Origin: an uncultured Oscillospiraceae bacterium
GTDB taxonomy: Bacteria > Bacillota > Clostridia > Oscillospirales > Ruminococcaceae
Length of the DNA: 27,640 nt
Reading direction: 5' to 3'
Assembly (NCBI GenBank): GCA_934486875.1
Contig: CAKSPU010000034.1
Location: forward strand, 1 to 27,640
In this document: one piece after another, positions 19,541 through 27,026 of the stretch
Layout of the letters: every line of letters starts with the position of its first letter
How positions within the stretch are numbered: position 1 is the first letter of the stretch
The notes under the pieces: generated by a model
Database searches by the model: none
What the model was told of the DNA's origin: nothing
The model's input: the letters and a program-made list of their open reading frames with translations, nothing else
Position numbers and translations under genes: made by a program

Positions 19541-21787
19541 ATGATAACTCATATCGTAAAAAGAGACGGAAGAAAAGATACATTTAATATTGAAAAGATC
19601 GCAAAGGCTATCTACAAGGCTGCCGAAGCTGTTGGCGGTACCGACTATAATGCGTCAATGGAGCTTGCAGTCAAGGTATGCGAACTTTGCGAGGATATGT
19701 ACGGACGAAGCAGCACTCCCACTGTCGAGCAGATACAGGATCTTGTTGAAAAGGTTCTTGTTGAGGATGGACACGCCAAAACTGCCAAAGCCTATATTCT
19801 CTATCGTTCCGACCGCACCCGTTCCCGTGAGATGAACACAAAGCTGATGAAGATATATGAAAATCTTACCTTCAAGGCGGCAAAGGACAGCGATATCAAA
19901 CGTGAAAACGCCAATATCAACGGCGATACAGCTATGGGAACTATGTATAAATACGGTTCCGAGGGCGCAAAGCAGTTTTATGAGATGTACGTTATCGACC
20001 CAAGGATCGCCAAGGCTCACGAGGAGGGGGATATCCATATCCACGATATGGATTACTACACCCTTACCGCAACCTGCTGTCAGATCGACCTGATAAAGCT
20101 GTTCAAAGGCGGCTTTTCATCGGGACACGGACATCTGAGAGAGCCCAATGACATTTCGTCCTATGCGGCGCTTGCCTGCATTGCGATCGAAGCTGACCAG
20201 AATGATATGCACGGCGGACAGAGCGTGCCGAATTTTGACTACGCAATGGCACAGGGCACAGCTAAGACCTACAGAAAGAAGTACAGAGAAAATGAAGCAC
20301 GCTGTCTTGAACTTCTCTGCGGCTGCGAAGATTCTGAAAAGACTGCCTACAGAATAGCAGAAGAAATACTCTCGGAAAAGAATATTTTCCCTGTGCTTGA
20401 CAATAATAACGGCTATAATGAAGCGGAATATGAAAAGCTCCTTAAGATCACCGACAGCAATACAGCTGAGCGTATCCAGTCATACTGCCGTGAAGAGGCT
20501 GCAAAGGAAACCGACCGTGCTGTTTATCAGGCTATGGAGGCGTTTATCCATAATCTTAATGTTATGAACAGCCGTGCAGGCGCACAGGTTCCTTTTTCCT
20601 CCATAAACTACGGTACAGATACCTCACCTGAGGGCAGAATGGTCATAAAGAACGTACTTCTTGCCAGCGAAGCAGGCATAGGAGACGGCGAAACACCCAT
20701 ATTCCCAATTCATATTTTCAAAATAAAAGAGGGCATAAATTATAACCCCGACGATCCGAATTATGACCTTTTCAAGCTTGCGTGCAGGGTCTCGGCAAAA
20801 AGACTTTTCCCTAATTTCTCATTTATAGATGCTCCGTTCAATCTGAAATATTATAAAAAGGGTGATTACAACACTGAAATTGCCACAATGGGTTGCCGAA
20901 CAAGAGTTATCGGAAATTATTATGACCCTGACCGTGAGATCGTTACGGGAAGAGGAAATCTCAGCTTTACTTCCGTAAATCTCCCAAGGCTTGCCATCAA
21001 GGCAAACGGAAATGTCGGTGCATTTTTTGACAGCCTTGAGGAAATTATGGATATGATCTGCGAACAGCTTATGCACAGATACCGCATTCAGGCTCAGAAA
21101 AAGGTGCGTAATTTCCCGTTCCTTATGGGTCAGGGCGTGTGGATAGATTCGGAAAAACTGCGTCCCGATGACACTGTTGGCGAGGTGTTAAAGCACGGCA
21201 CATTGTCAATGGGATTTATCGGACTTGCCGAATGTCTGAAAGCGCTTATCGGAAAGCATCACGGCGAATCAGATGAGGCACGTGCTCTCGGACTTGAAAT
21301 TATAACACGAATGAGAAAGCGTATGGACGAGGAGACTATCAGAACAGGTATGAATTTCTCTCTCCTTGCAACCCCTGCCGAAGGACTTTCGGGCAGATTT
21401 GTCCGCATCGACAGAAAAAAATATGGCGTTATCAAAGGAGTTACGGACAAGGATTATTATACAAATTCCTTTCACGTTCCTGTGTATTATAAGCTCAGCG
21501 CATTTGAAAAAATACGCATAGAAGCGCCTTATCACGAGCTTACTAACGGCGGTCACATCAGCTATGTTGAGCTCGACGGCGACCCTATGAACAATCTTGA
21601 AGCATTTGAGAAGATCGTCCGCTGTATGAAAGAAGCGGGGATCGGTTACGGCTCCATAAATCACCCTGTTGACAGAGACCCTGTGTGCGGCTACACAGGC
21701 ATTATCGGAGATGTCTGCCCCAAATGCGGCAGACATGAAGAAGAGCACGGCTACGTTCACGAAAGGATAAGAAGAATTGCTGAATGA
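19541..21787 (+). CDS. nrdD: Anaerobic ribonucleoside-triphosphate reductase, lacking the usual glycyl-radical tail
   Basis: Class III ribonucleotide reductase, which makes dNTPs from NTPs without oxygen. The 748-residue protein has an N-terminal ATP cone (about 1-95, MITHIVKRDGRKDTFNIEKI), the core motifs LTATCCQIDLIKLFKGGF and ATMGCRTRVIGN, and a Cys-rich zinc-type segment, VCGYTGIIGDVCPKCGR, near the end. It then stops at HERIRRIAE. In the family the equivalent RIRRI-type segment continues into a GYL motif that carries the radical glycine plus about 25 more residues. That part is not found in any frame here. The nrdG activase gene follows with an 11-bp overlap. Either the gene is inactivated, the glycine is supplied elsewhere, or the assembly lost a short piece. 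Confidence 0.9.
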   Translation: MITHIVKRDGRKDTFNIEKIAKAIYKAAEAVGGTDYNASMELAVKVCELCEDMYGRSSTPTVEQIQDLVEKVLVEDGHAKTAKAYILYRSDRTRSREMNTKLMKIYENLTFKAAKDSDIKRENANINGDTAMGTMYKYGSEGAKQFYEMYVIDPRIAKAHEEGDIHIHDMDYYTLTATCCQIDLIKLFKGGFSSGHGHLREPNDISSYAALACIAIEADQNDMHGGQSVPNFDYAMAQGTAKTYRKKYRENEARCLELLCGCEDSEKTAYRIAEEILSEKNIFPVLDNNNGYNEAEYEKLLKITDSNTAERIQSYCREEAAKETDRAVYQAMEAFIHNLNVMNSRAGAQVPFSSINYGTDTSPEGRMVIKNVLLASEAGIGDGETPIFPIHIFKIKEGINYNPDDPNYDLFKLACRVSAKRLFPNFSFIDAPFNLKYYKKGDYNTEIATMGCRTRVIGNYYDPDREIVTGRGNLSFTSVNLPRLAIKANGNVGAFFDSLEEIMDMICEQLMHRYRIQAQKKVRNFPFLMGQGVWIDSEKLRPDDTVGEVLKHGTLSMGFIGLAECLKALIGKHHGESDEARALGLEIITRMRKRMDEETIRTGMNFSLLATPAEGLSGRFVRIDRKKYGVIKGVTDKDYYTNSFHVPVYYKLSAFEKIRIEAPYHELTNGGHISYVELDGDPMNNLEAFEKIVRCMKEAGIGYGSINHPVDRDPVCGYTGIIGDVCPKCGRHEEEHGYVHERIRRIAE

Positions 21788-22301
21788 TTCGGAAAGCGCC
21801 CGCCTGCGCATTGCGGGAATAACTGATGATTCGATAGTTGACGGTCCCGGAATAAGGCTCACGGTTTTTGTGCAGGGCTGCCCCCATAACTGCGAGGGCT
21901 GTCACAATCCTCAGACTCACGATTTTTCCGCAGGCGTTGATATGACTGTAGACGAAATTATGGGCAGGATCAATGCAAACCCGCTTCTTGACGGGGTAAC
22001 ATTCAGCGGGGGAGAGCCGTTCTGTCAGGCTGCGGCATTGTCCGAGCTTGGACGAATGGTACACAAAAAAGGACTTAATGTCATCACTTACAGCGGGTAC
22101 ACATATGAATATCTGAAAAAAAATTCAGACAGTGAAAATAATTACGGAAAGCTGCTTGATATAAGCGATTATCTTGTTGACGGCCCGTTTATCGCAGATC
22201 AGAAGGATATGCTTCTCAAATTCCGGGGAAGCAGAAATCAACGGATAATTGATGTTAAAAAATCAGAAGAAAACGGTTTGGCTGTTACGGTGGAAATGTA
22301 A
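21777..22301 (+). CDS. nrdG: Anaerobic ribonucleotide reductase activating protein, radical SAM
   Basis: Radical SAM activase that installs the glycyl radical on NrdD. The 174-residue frame shows GITDDSIVDGPGIRLTVFVQGC, the iron-sulfur motif CPHNCEGC (CX3CX2C) and FSGGEPF. No ATG begins this frame: the first workable start is the TTG at 21777, 11 nt after AAAGGA (21761-21766), inside the nrdD end. Relatives normally start just before the RIAGI segment, so the present start probably replaced an ATG. This fits a small deletion across the nrdD-nrdG junction. Confidence 0.9.
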   Translation: MLNDSESARLRIAGITDDSIVDGPGIRLTVFVQGCPHNCEGCHNPQTHDFSAGVDMTVDEIMGRINANPLLDGVTFSGGEPFCQAAALSELGRMVHKKGLNVITYSGYTYEYLKKNSDSENNYGKLLDISDYLVDGPFIADQKDMLLKFRGSRNQRIIDVKKSEENGLAVTVEM

Positions 22302-22325
22302 ATCTTTAAAGGAAAGAGGTGCAGT

Positions 22326-23924
22326 ATGAACAGGAAGACGTTGTATTTTACAGCGGCTCTTGCCGTGCTGTCACTTTGTGCCTGCGGCAGCGATGATGAC
22401 GGTTCTGACGGTGAATTTTATGCTGTCATATCCTCCAATCCCGACAATCTTGACCCGCAGATGGCTGAGGACAAGGCATCTATGTTCGTTATAAGAAACA
22501 CATATGCTCTGCTTATGGACACCGATGGCAGCGGCAGACTTATTAATGGCGCTGCAAAAAGCTACACCGTTTCCGAGGACGGTCTCACCTACACGTTCAT
22601 ATTGAGAGATGGGCTATTTTGGTTCGGAATGAGCGGAACGGACGGTGTGCCGCTCACTGCCTATGACTATGAATATGCATTTCAAAGAATATTTGATGCC
22701 GATACACATTCGCCCTATGCTGACTTTTTTTCCTGTATAAAAAACAGCAAGGCAGTTTACAGCGGTGGTAAAAGCCGCTATGAGCTCGGCGTTAAGGCTG
22801 TAGATGACAACACACTTGTGATTGAGCTTGAATATCCCAATTGTGATTTTTTGAAGCTTTTGTCACATACAGCCGCAGCACCCTGTAATGAGGAGATCTT
22901 TTTATCAACAAAAGGAAGATATGGTCTGTCTGCTGCTGACACATATTCCTGCGGGGCTTTTTATATCAGTGACTGGAATTATGACCCATACTGGAACGAT
23001 AATCACGTTACACTTGAAAGAATAAACAGCAATTCCAATGAAGATTACAAAACATATCCGCAGATCGTGAACATTATAATTTCAAGTGACAGAAAAAATG
23101 CTGAAAAATCAAAAAATTTTGAGAGCGATGCATATATTTCTGAAAGCATATCCGAATATGATGCTGCTGTCGCAAAGGATTATGATTTTACCGAGTATGT
23201 CTGCGGCACTACGTGTCTGTTTCTGAACTCCGATTTTGAGCCGTTTGGTGATATTGAAACGAGAAAAGCACTTCTGGGTTCTATTGACAAAAAGGCATTA
23301 GAAAATGAACTCGGAGATGATTCGGTTCTTGCCTGGGACATTGTTCCCGAAGCTATAACCGCAGCAAATAAGAGCTTCAGAGAGCTTTTTCCAATTTCAG
23401 AAAGAACTTTGAGTGGTTCTGCGGAAAAATGGAGATCAACGGTTGCGCAGTATCCTGCTATAGATTTTAACAGCAGCATTTTGCTTGCCTCGGATTCTCT
23501 GAGATCTCAGTCCGTACCTTACTACATCACTTCCGAGTTTGAAAAAAAACTTGAGCTGTATTGCTCACCTGTTTTTATGAATGAAGCCGACTTTAAAAAT
23601 TCATTAAAAGCAGGGGAGGAAACATTTTTTATTGATACGGTTTACGGAAGCTATAATCTTTCGGAAGAGTTTTTGAATCAGGCGTTTTTGATCTGCGGAT
23701 TTAGCGATGAGAGCGTTGAGGATAGTATTATTCAGATGCAGCGGTGTGCTGATCTTAACGAAAAAAAGGATATGATACGAAAAACGGAAGATGCACTGAT
23801 AGATAATGCGTATCTGCTGCCGCTTTCATACGAAAAAAAATATCTGCTTACTTTGGATGATTCAAAGGACATTTACTTTGATCCATACACTGAGAGTATG
23901 TTTTTTAAATATGCTAAGAAGTGA
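22326..23924 (+). CDS. Family 5 extracellular solute-binding lipoprotein
   Basis: A 532-residue OppA/DppA-type binding protein. It has a lipoprotein signal peptide ending LSLCAC with the lipidated Cys at about residue 20, an acidic linker (SDDDGSDG), then YAVISSNPDNLDPQMAEDKAS and VSEDGLTYTFILRDGLFWF, which are hallmark SBP family 5 sequences. Such proteins bind peptides or oligosaccharides and deliver them to a transporter. No permease or ATPase genes are nearby, so it is an orphan that may use a transporter encoded elsewhere. AAAGAGGTG precedes the ATG, and the gap from nrdG is only 24 bp, so it may be co-transcribed with nrdDG. Confidence 0.9.
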   Translation: MNRKTLYFTAALAVLSLCACGSDDDGSDGEFYAVISSNPDNLDPQMAEDKASMFVIRNTYALLMDTDGSGRLINGAAKSYTVSEDGLTYTFILRDGLFWFGMSGTDGVPLTAYDYEYAFQRIFDADTHSPYADFFSCIKNSKAVYSGGKSRYELGVKAVDDNTLVIELEYPNCDFLKLLSHTAAAPCNEEIFLSTKGRYGLSAADTYSCGAFYISDWNYDPYWNDNHVTLERINSNSNEDYKTYPQIVNIIISSDRKNAEKSKNFESDAYISESISEYDAAVAKDYDFTEYVCGTTCLFLNSDFEPFGDIETRKALLGSIDKKALENELGDDSVLAWDIVPEAITAANKSFRELFPISERTLSGSAEKWRSTVAQYPAIDFNSSILLASDSLRSQSVPYYITSEFEKKLELYCSPVFMNEADFKNSLKAGEETFFIDTVYGSYNLSEEFLNQAFLICGFSDESVEDSIIQMQRCADLNEKKDMIRKTEDALIDNAYLLPLSYEKKYLLTLDDSKDIYFDPYTESMFFKYAKK

Positions 23925-23957
23925 TTTGTTACAGAAATGTAAAATTATACTATCTGC

Positions 23958-23986
23958 TTGACAAATCAGAAATAAAGGTGTATAAT
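23958..23986 (+). promoter_or_regulatory. Promoter of tRNA-Leu
   Basis: TTGACA (23958-23963), a 17-bp spacer and TATAAT (23981-23986): a full-consensus sigma-A promoter 11 bp before the tRNA. Confidence 0.93.
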
Positions 23987-23997
23987 AAATAAGTAAT

Positions 23998-24084
23998 GCG
24001 GATATGGCGGAATCGGCAGACGCGCTAGATTCAGGTTCTAGTGGTAGCAATACCGTGTGTGTTCAAGTCACATTATCCGCACCA
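23998..24084 (+). tRNA. tRNA-Leu (anticodon CAG)
   Basis: The acceptor strand GCGGATA (23998-24004) pairs with TATCCGC (24074-24080), followed by A and an encoded CCA (24082-24084). The anticodon stem CTAGA/TCTAG encloses the loop TTCAGGT with CAG at 24032-24034, which reads CUG. A long variable arm follows, as expected for leucine. The 3' portion from the anticodon stem onward (24029-24085) is duplicated at 27027-27083 and serves as the attachment site of the element. Confidence 0.95.
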
Positions 24085-24085
24085 C
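24029..24085 (+). repeat. Left attachment site (attL), within the tRNA-Leu 3' half
   Basis: First copy of the 57-bp direct repeat. It begins at the anticodon stem and ends one base beyond CCA, so integration restores a functional tRNA. The crossover probably lies in the anticodon loop. Confidence 0.92.
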
Positions 24086-24105
24086 GGCTTAACGAAGCCA
24101 TTTAA

Positions 24106-24142
24106 AGCCCCTTACGGTATGAGCTGTAAGGGGCTGTTTTTT
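24106..24142. terminator. Rho-independent terminator at the left end of the element
   Basis: AGCCCCTTAC (24106-24115) pairs with GTAAGGGGCT (24126-24135), followed by TTTTTT. It lies inside the element between attL and the integrase end, and terminates tRNA transcription. It may also act on the minus-strand integrase transcript, where it is preceded by an A-rich stretch. Confidence 0.9.
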
Positions 24143-24172
24143 GGTTTACTTTTTTTCCAGTTCTAGTGCATA

Positions 24173-25066
24173 TCAGTCATATTTCAGACGGTCGGCGGCG
24201 GCTTTCATTTGGTCGAATGTAGAGTGAACATAAATAGCTGTTGTGTTAATGCTTGAATGTCCGAGCATACGGCGGGTAGTCTCTATGTCTGCGCCGTTTT
24301 GTATGAGATGCGTTGCATATGTGTGTCTGAGCTTGTGTGGGGATATGTAGGGGATATTCGGATATATCTCCTGCCGCTCCTTGTAGAATTGTCTGTAGTG
24401 GGTGTGATACGCTGTGAATGAAAGCGGCTCACCCTTTTCATTATGGAACACAAAGCCTTTTGTTGACCCGTCCCGTATTTGTATTTCGGATAATATGCGG
24501 TGGCTCTCATCACACAAGGGTACACGCCTATCAGCTCCGCTTTTGGTGCTGTGCTTGATTTTGGGGTGTCCTTTACTGTTTACAAGGGTCTGACATACAA
24601 GTATGTACCCCTCTTGAAAATTGATGTTCTCCCAGGTCAGAGCAAGGAGCTCTCCACGTCTGAGACCTGTCCAAAGTTCAAGCTTGAACATCAGTATGTC
24701 GGGTGTCTCCTCCTCAAATAGCAGGTGTTTAAGCTGTGCAGAGGTAAGGAGCGTTATGTCCTTTTTGACGTTCCTAGGTGGCTTTATCTTTTCGGCGGCA
24801 TTTTTTGTCACGTACTCATTGAGCACCGCTTCATTAAGACAACGTTTCAGCAGGAAGTACACTTTCCTCTGCCTGCTTGTGCTGTAGTTTTTGGCGGTAT
24901 TCAAACACCGCTGAATGTGTATAGGCTTTATCTTTTCAAGCTCCATATTGGCGATAGGGTAGTAGTGCCGCTTAAATATTATCTTGTATTCTGTGGCGCA
25001 ATCATAGGAGAGGACACCTTCGCAATATGTCTCATAAAATTCATCAAACCATTCTGAGAAAATCAT
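24173..25066 (-). CDS. int: Tyrosine recombinase / integrase
   Basis: A 297-residue integrase that points toward attL and ends 88 bp from it. Residues 1-100 form the SAM-like core-binding domain. The catalytic domain follows with the complete active site: Arg136 in TGLRRGELLALTW, Lys about 175 in KHSTKSG, His244 and Arg247 in HKLRHTYATHL, His270 in LGHSSINTTAIYVH and Tyr279. AGAAAGGAT stands about 8 nt before the ATG. It catalyses site-specific insertion into and excision from tRNA-Leu. No separate excisionase was recognised in the element. Confidence 0.95.
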   Translation of the reverse strand: MIFSEWFDEFYETYCEGVLSYDCATEYKIIFKRHYYPIANMELEKIKPIHIQRCLNTAKNYSTSRQRKVYFLLKRCLNEAVLNEYVTKNAAEKIKPPRNVKKDITLLTSAQLKHLLFEEETPDILMFKLELWTGLRRGELLALTWENINFQEGYILVCQTLVNSKGHPKIKHSTKSGADRRVPLCDESHRILSEIQIRDGSTKGFVFHNEKGEPLSFTAYHTHYRQFYKERQEIYPNIPYISPHKLRHTYATHLIQNGADIETTRRMLGHSSINTTAIYVHSTFDQMKAAADRLKYD

Positions 25067-25089
25067 TGTTTATCCTTTCTTTTTCTTTT

Positions 25090-25426
25090 ATGCCTGCCGC
25101 AATCCCCGACCCCTTGCGATAGGGGTTTGAGTGTTTGGCTCAGACCGTTCACATAAACTTGACATTAACTTTGCAGACTCCTCCAAGACTTCCAAGGGGG
25201 TGTGCGTTTTCTGCAGCTAAGGGGAAACGCCCCCAGTGTGCCGAACATTTGCGAGGTTTCCGTTCATTTGTGATGATATGTTACTGCGGCGGCTTTCCTG
25301 TGGGTGCGGGGTCGTTCCCCCTTGCTTCCGATTATATGCACACCCCCTTGTAACTCTCGGAGCTTCTGCAAACTTACTGTCAACTTTCTGCGAACTCACC
25401 TTTATGCGAAAGGGCATTGCAGGCAT
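25090..25426. repeat. Inverted duplication in the 375-bp int-rep gap, candidate replication origin
   Basis: The gap 25067-25441 contains two related segments in opposite orientation. ATGCCTGC at 25090-25097 recurs on the minus strand at 25426-25419. TTGACATTAACTTTGCAGA (25159-25177) recurs with two changes at 25383-25365, and CAAGGGGGTGTGC (25193-25205) recurs exactly at 25350-25338. Between them lie a bulged hairpin with GCGTTT/AAACGC (about 25194-25234) and a GGGG/CCCC hairpin near 25318. Repeats of this kind fit Rep binding or a double-strand origin. No convincing gene fills the gap. Confidence 0.65.
25217..25426 (-). CDS. Possible small hypothetical protein
   Basis: A 69-codon open frame (MPAMPFRIKVSSQKV...) directly after rep on the minus strand. 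It has no strong SD, is rich in Arg, Ser, Thr and Pro, and resembles no family I know. Half of it lies in the inverted duplication, whose other arm is not open in the same frame (it stops after about 10 codons). I list it only because it fills the only possible coding slot in the gap; it may equally be non-coding origin DNA. Confidence 0.2.
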   Translation of the reverse strand: MPAMPFRIKVSSQKVDSKFAEAPRVTRGCAYNRKQGGTTPHPQESRRSNISSQMNGNLANVRHTGGVSP

Positions 25427-25441
25427 TTTGAAAATTAACTT

Positions 25442-26242
25442 TCAAACATCTGTTGTCAGATACTTGATTTTGAGAAACGCTTCGGGTATCTCATATTCAC
25501 GGTCAAACTCTGCTGATTGATAATCCGTGTCGGTCAATTCTTTGGGAACTTCTCTTTTGATATCACCGCCCGCATAATAGAAATTGCCGAATATTTTTGC
25601 CAGGTCTTTTGTTATGTATTTGGTGATGTATGAGGCAACGCCGTTTGCATCTCCGTACACCTCGTATGCTGTTGACCAGCCGTGTTTCCACTGTGGAAGA
25701 TTATACACCATTTGGCAATCATCAACGTTTATTCCCTTGCGTTTGAGCGTTTCAATTTTCATTGGCTTTTCATAGCCTTTTGCTTTCCTTGTATCGCTGT
25801 CAACAAGCTCTATGCTGTCGCTGAAAAGTCCGTGCAGATGTATTCCGCCGTTCTTGTGGTGTTCGGGAATAAGGATATATTTCAGCCCGTAACGAGATGT
25901 CATATTTTTGAGGAAACTCCGTAGCAGGGGAATGACCTCTTTCGGGTCTTTGCTGTTTACCTTGTTGGGGTCTATGGTGAGTGTCACAAAGTACTTGAAG
26001 TCATTCTCATTCATACAGACGATATCATAAACACTTGTCAAGCTCCTGTGCCTGCTGTCGCTCCGTGTGACGGGGTTTGCGTCCTGCGGTTTGGGAATAA
26101 ACTCAATATTCTTTTTGTCGGCAAGCTCCCACCCTTGTTCCTTGAATATTTTACGGTTTGCGGTAGTTATCTTGCAGAAACCTTGCGGATATTTCTTGAT
26201 TTTTGTGTTGTGGAATATTTCATCATAGGACTTACTAAGCAT
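25442..26242 (-). CDS. HUH-type rolling-circle replication initiator, phiX174-A-like
   Basis: A 266-residue protein with the three rolling-circle motifs in order: FVTLTIDP (residues 85-92, motif 1), GGIHLHGLFSD with His135 and His137 (motif 2, the metal-binding HUH), and YITKYITK with Tyr205 and Tyr209 (motif 3). Two tyrosines three residues apart followed by lysine match the phiX174 gpA type (superfamily I Rep: Microviridae, some plasmids, IS91) rather than the single-tyrosine plasmid Reps. It nicks its origin and attaches to the 5' end to start rolling-circle replication. GGAAG precedes the ATG. Promoter 26496-26524 gives it a roughly 250-nt leader. There is no separate helicase domain. Confidence 0.87.
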   Translation of the reverse strand: MLSKSYDEIFHNTKIKKYPQGFCKITTANRKIFKEQGWELADKKNIEFIPKPQDANPVTRSDSRHRSLTSVYDIVCMNENDFKYFVTLTIDPNKVNSKDPKEVIPLLRSFLKNMTSRYGLKYILIPEHHKNGGIHLHGLFSDSIELVDSDTRKAKGYEKPMKIETLKRKGINVDDCQMVYNLPQWKHGWSTAYEVYGDANGVASYITKYITKDLAKIFGNFYYAGGDIKREVPKELTDTDYQSAEFDREYEIPEAFLKIKYLTTDV

Positions 26243-26288
26243 TTTTTATCACTTCCAGACATTCATCATACATTACAACTTTCTCGTG

Positions 26289-26334
26289 TTATAGCCGTTT
26301 TCCCCACCCAAGTGAGAAAAATCTGTGGCTATAA
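26289..26334. repeat. Inverted repeat in the rep leader
   Basis: TTATAGCC (26289-26296) and GGCTATAA (26327-26334) are perfect inverted copies 30 bp apart, between the rep start and the GC-rich hairpin. It could be a leader RNA stem or an operator. Confidence 0.5.
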
Positions 26335-26361
26335 TCAAGTAGGCGCTCGCCCCCTCGACTT

Positions 26362-26420
26362 GCCGCCCTCTGCCGCACCGCTCCGAAGTTTCGGCGTGCG
26401 GTGCGGGCTAGAGGGGCGGC
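26362..26420. repeat. Large GC-rich hairpin upstream of rep
   Basis: A nested stem: GCCGCCCTC (26362-26370) with GAGGGGCGGC (26411-26420), then CCGCACCGC (26373-26381) with GCGGTGCGG (26398-26406), then CCGAA/TTCGG around a 2-nt loop. It is about 59 nt and strikingly GC-rich in an A/T-rich element. Possible roles are single-strand origin, packaging or nicking site, or leader RNA structure. Confidence 0.75.
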
Positions 26421-26461
26421 TCTTGTCTTTGGGGTCTTTGGCAGAGCTTATTTTGTTGTAC

Positions 26462-26489
26462 CATACGGAAATATATCGCTCTCCGTATG
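26462..26489. repeat. Short inverted repeat near the rep transcription start
   Basis: CATACGGA (26462-26469) and TCCGTATG (26482-26489) are exact inverted copies 12 bp apart, about 10 bp inside the rep transcript. It is either an mRNA 5' hairpin or an operator. Confidence 0.5.
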
Positions 26490-26495
26490 ATAACA

Positions 26496-26591
26496 ATAAT
26501 ATCACCAATAAAGCATTTTGTCAATACCTAATGGTCATATTTTTCAAAAAAACTACCATAAGGTATTATAATATGCTATAATGGTGATATT
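26496..26591. promoter_or_regulatory. Divergent rep/XRE control region with nested dyad symmetry
   Basis: Toward rep, TTGACA (26519-26524) and TATTAT (26496-26501), spacer 17, form a promoter on the minus strand. Toward the XRE gene, an extended -10, TGC plus TATAAT (26574-26582), is seen. The whole region is a dyad centred near 26545: AATATCACCA (26498-26507) mirrors TGGTGATATT (26582-26591), and ATACCTAATGGT (26524-26535) mirrors ACCATAAGGTAT (26555-26566) with one mismatch. The boxes cover both promoters, as expected for operators of the adjacent repressor. Confidence 0.75.
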
Positions 26592-26602
26592 GAGGTGGTA
26601 TA

Positions 26603-26989
26603 ATGTATAAAAATAATCTTTATCAAGCAAGAACAAACGCCCATATAACTCAGACAGATTTTGCAAACAAGCTTAATATGAATGCGACTGTTTACGGCAG
26701 ATATGAACGAGGGGAGAGGGATATCCCTCTGAGCTTAGCGGCTCAAATGGCAAATATTTTAAGCGTATCACTTGATTATATAGCTTGCCGAACAGATAAT
26801 CCATCAGGCGAAAGCGAAGAAATGAGAATATTGCGCAATACGCTTATAAAGCCTATTACACAAAATCCAAAAGATAAGCTTGCTTTTTTAAGTGCTTGCA
26901 TAGAAGCTCTGCGAGAAGAGCAACGTCAATCAAATGAACAGATTGACAATGCAATAGCTGATATTATGAAAAAAATGGAAGAAATTTAG
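26603..26989 (+). CDS. XRE-family transcriptional regulator
   Basis: A 128-residue protein with an N-terminal helix-turn-helix of the Cro/C1 type (about residues 4-60): ITQTDFANKLNMNATVYGRYERGERDIPLS, followed by LAAQMANILSVSLDYIA. The C-terminal half is charged and helical, probably for dimerisation. GAGGTGG (26592-26598) is 4 nt before the ATG. It is divergent from rep and faces the right end of the element. By position it most likely represses the rep promoter and its own, keeping the element quiet. No induction domain (peptidase S24) is present. Confidence 0.9.
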   Translation: MYKNNLYQARTNAHITQTDFANKLNMNATVYGRYERGERDIPLSLAAQMANILSVSLDYIACRTDNPSGESEEMRILRNTLIKPITQNPKDKLAFLSACIEALREEQRQSNEQIDNAIADIMKKMEEI

Positions 26990-27026
26990 CCCGTTTTGCT
27001 ATGTCAATATTTACACAGCACCCTGT

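Noticed and set aside
21653..21760. CGYTG near the NrdD C-terminus as the glycyl-radical motif
   Set aside because: It is part of the Cys-rich zinc-type segment (Cys716, Cys726, Cys729) and lies before the RIRRI segment, where the radical glycine follows in the family.
25135..25353. Plus-strand frames in the int-rep gap
   Set aside because: They arise from the GC-rich inverted duplication, lack ribosome sites and resemble no known protein.
26048..26581. 177-codon plus-strand frame across rep and its leader
   Set aside because: It is antisense to the Rep motifs and runs through the GC-rich hairpin and both promoters, with no SD and no recognisable domain.
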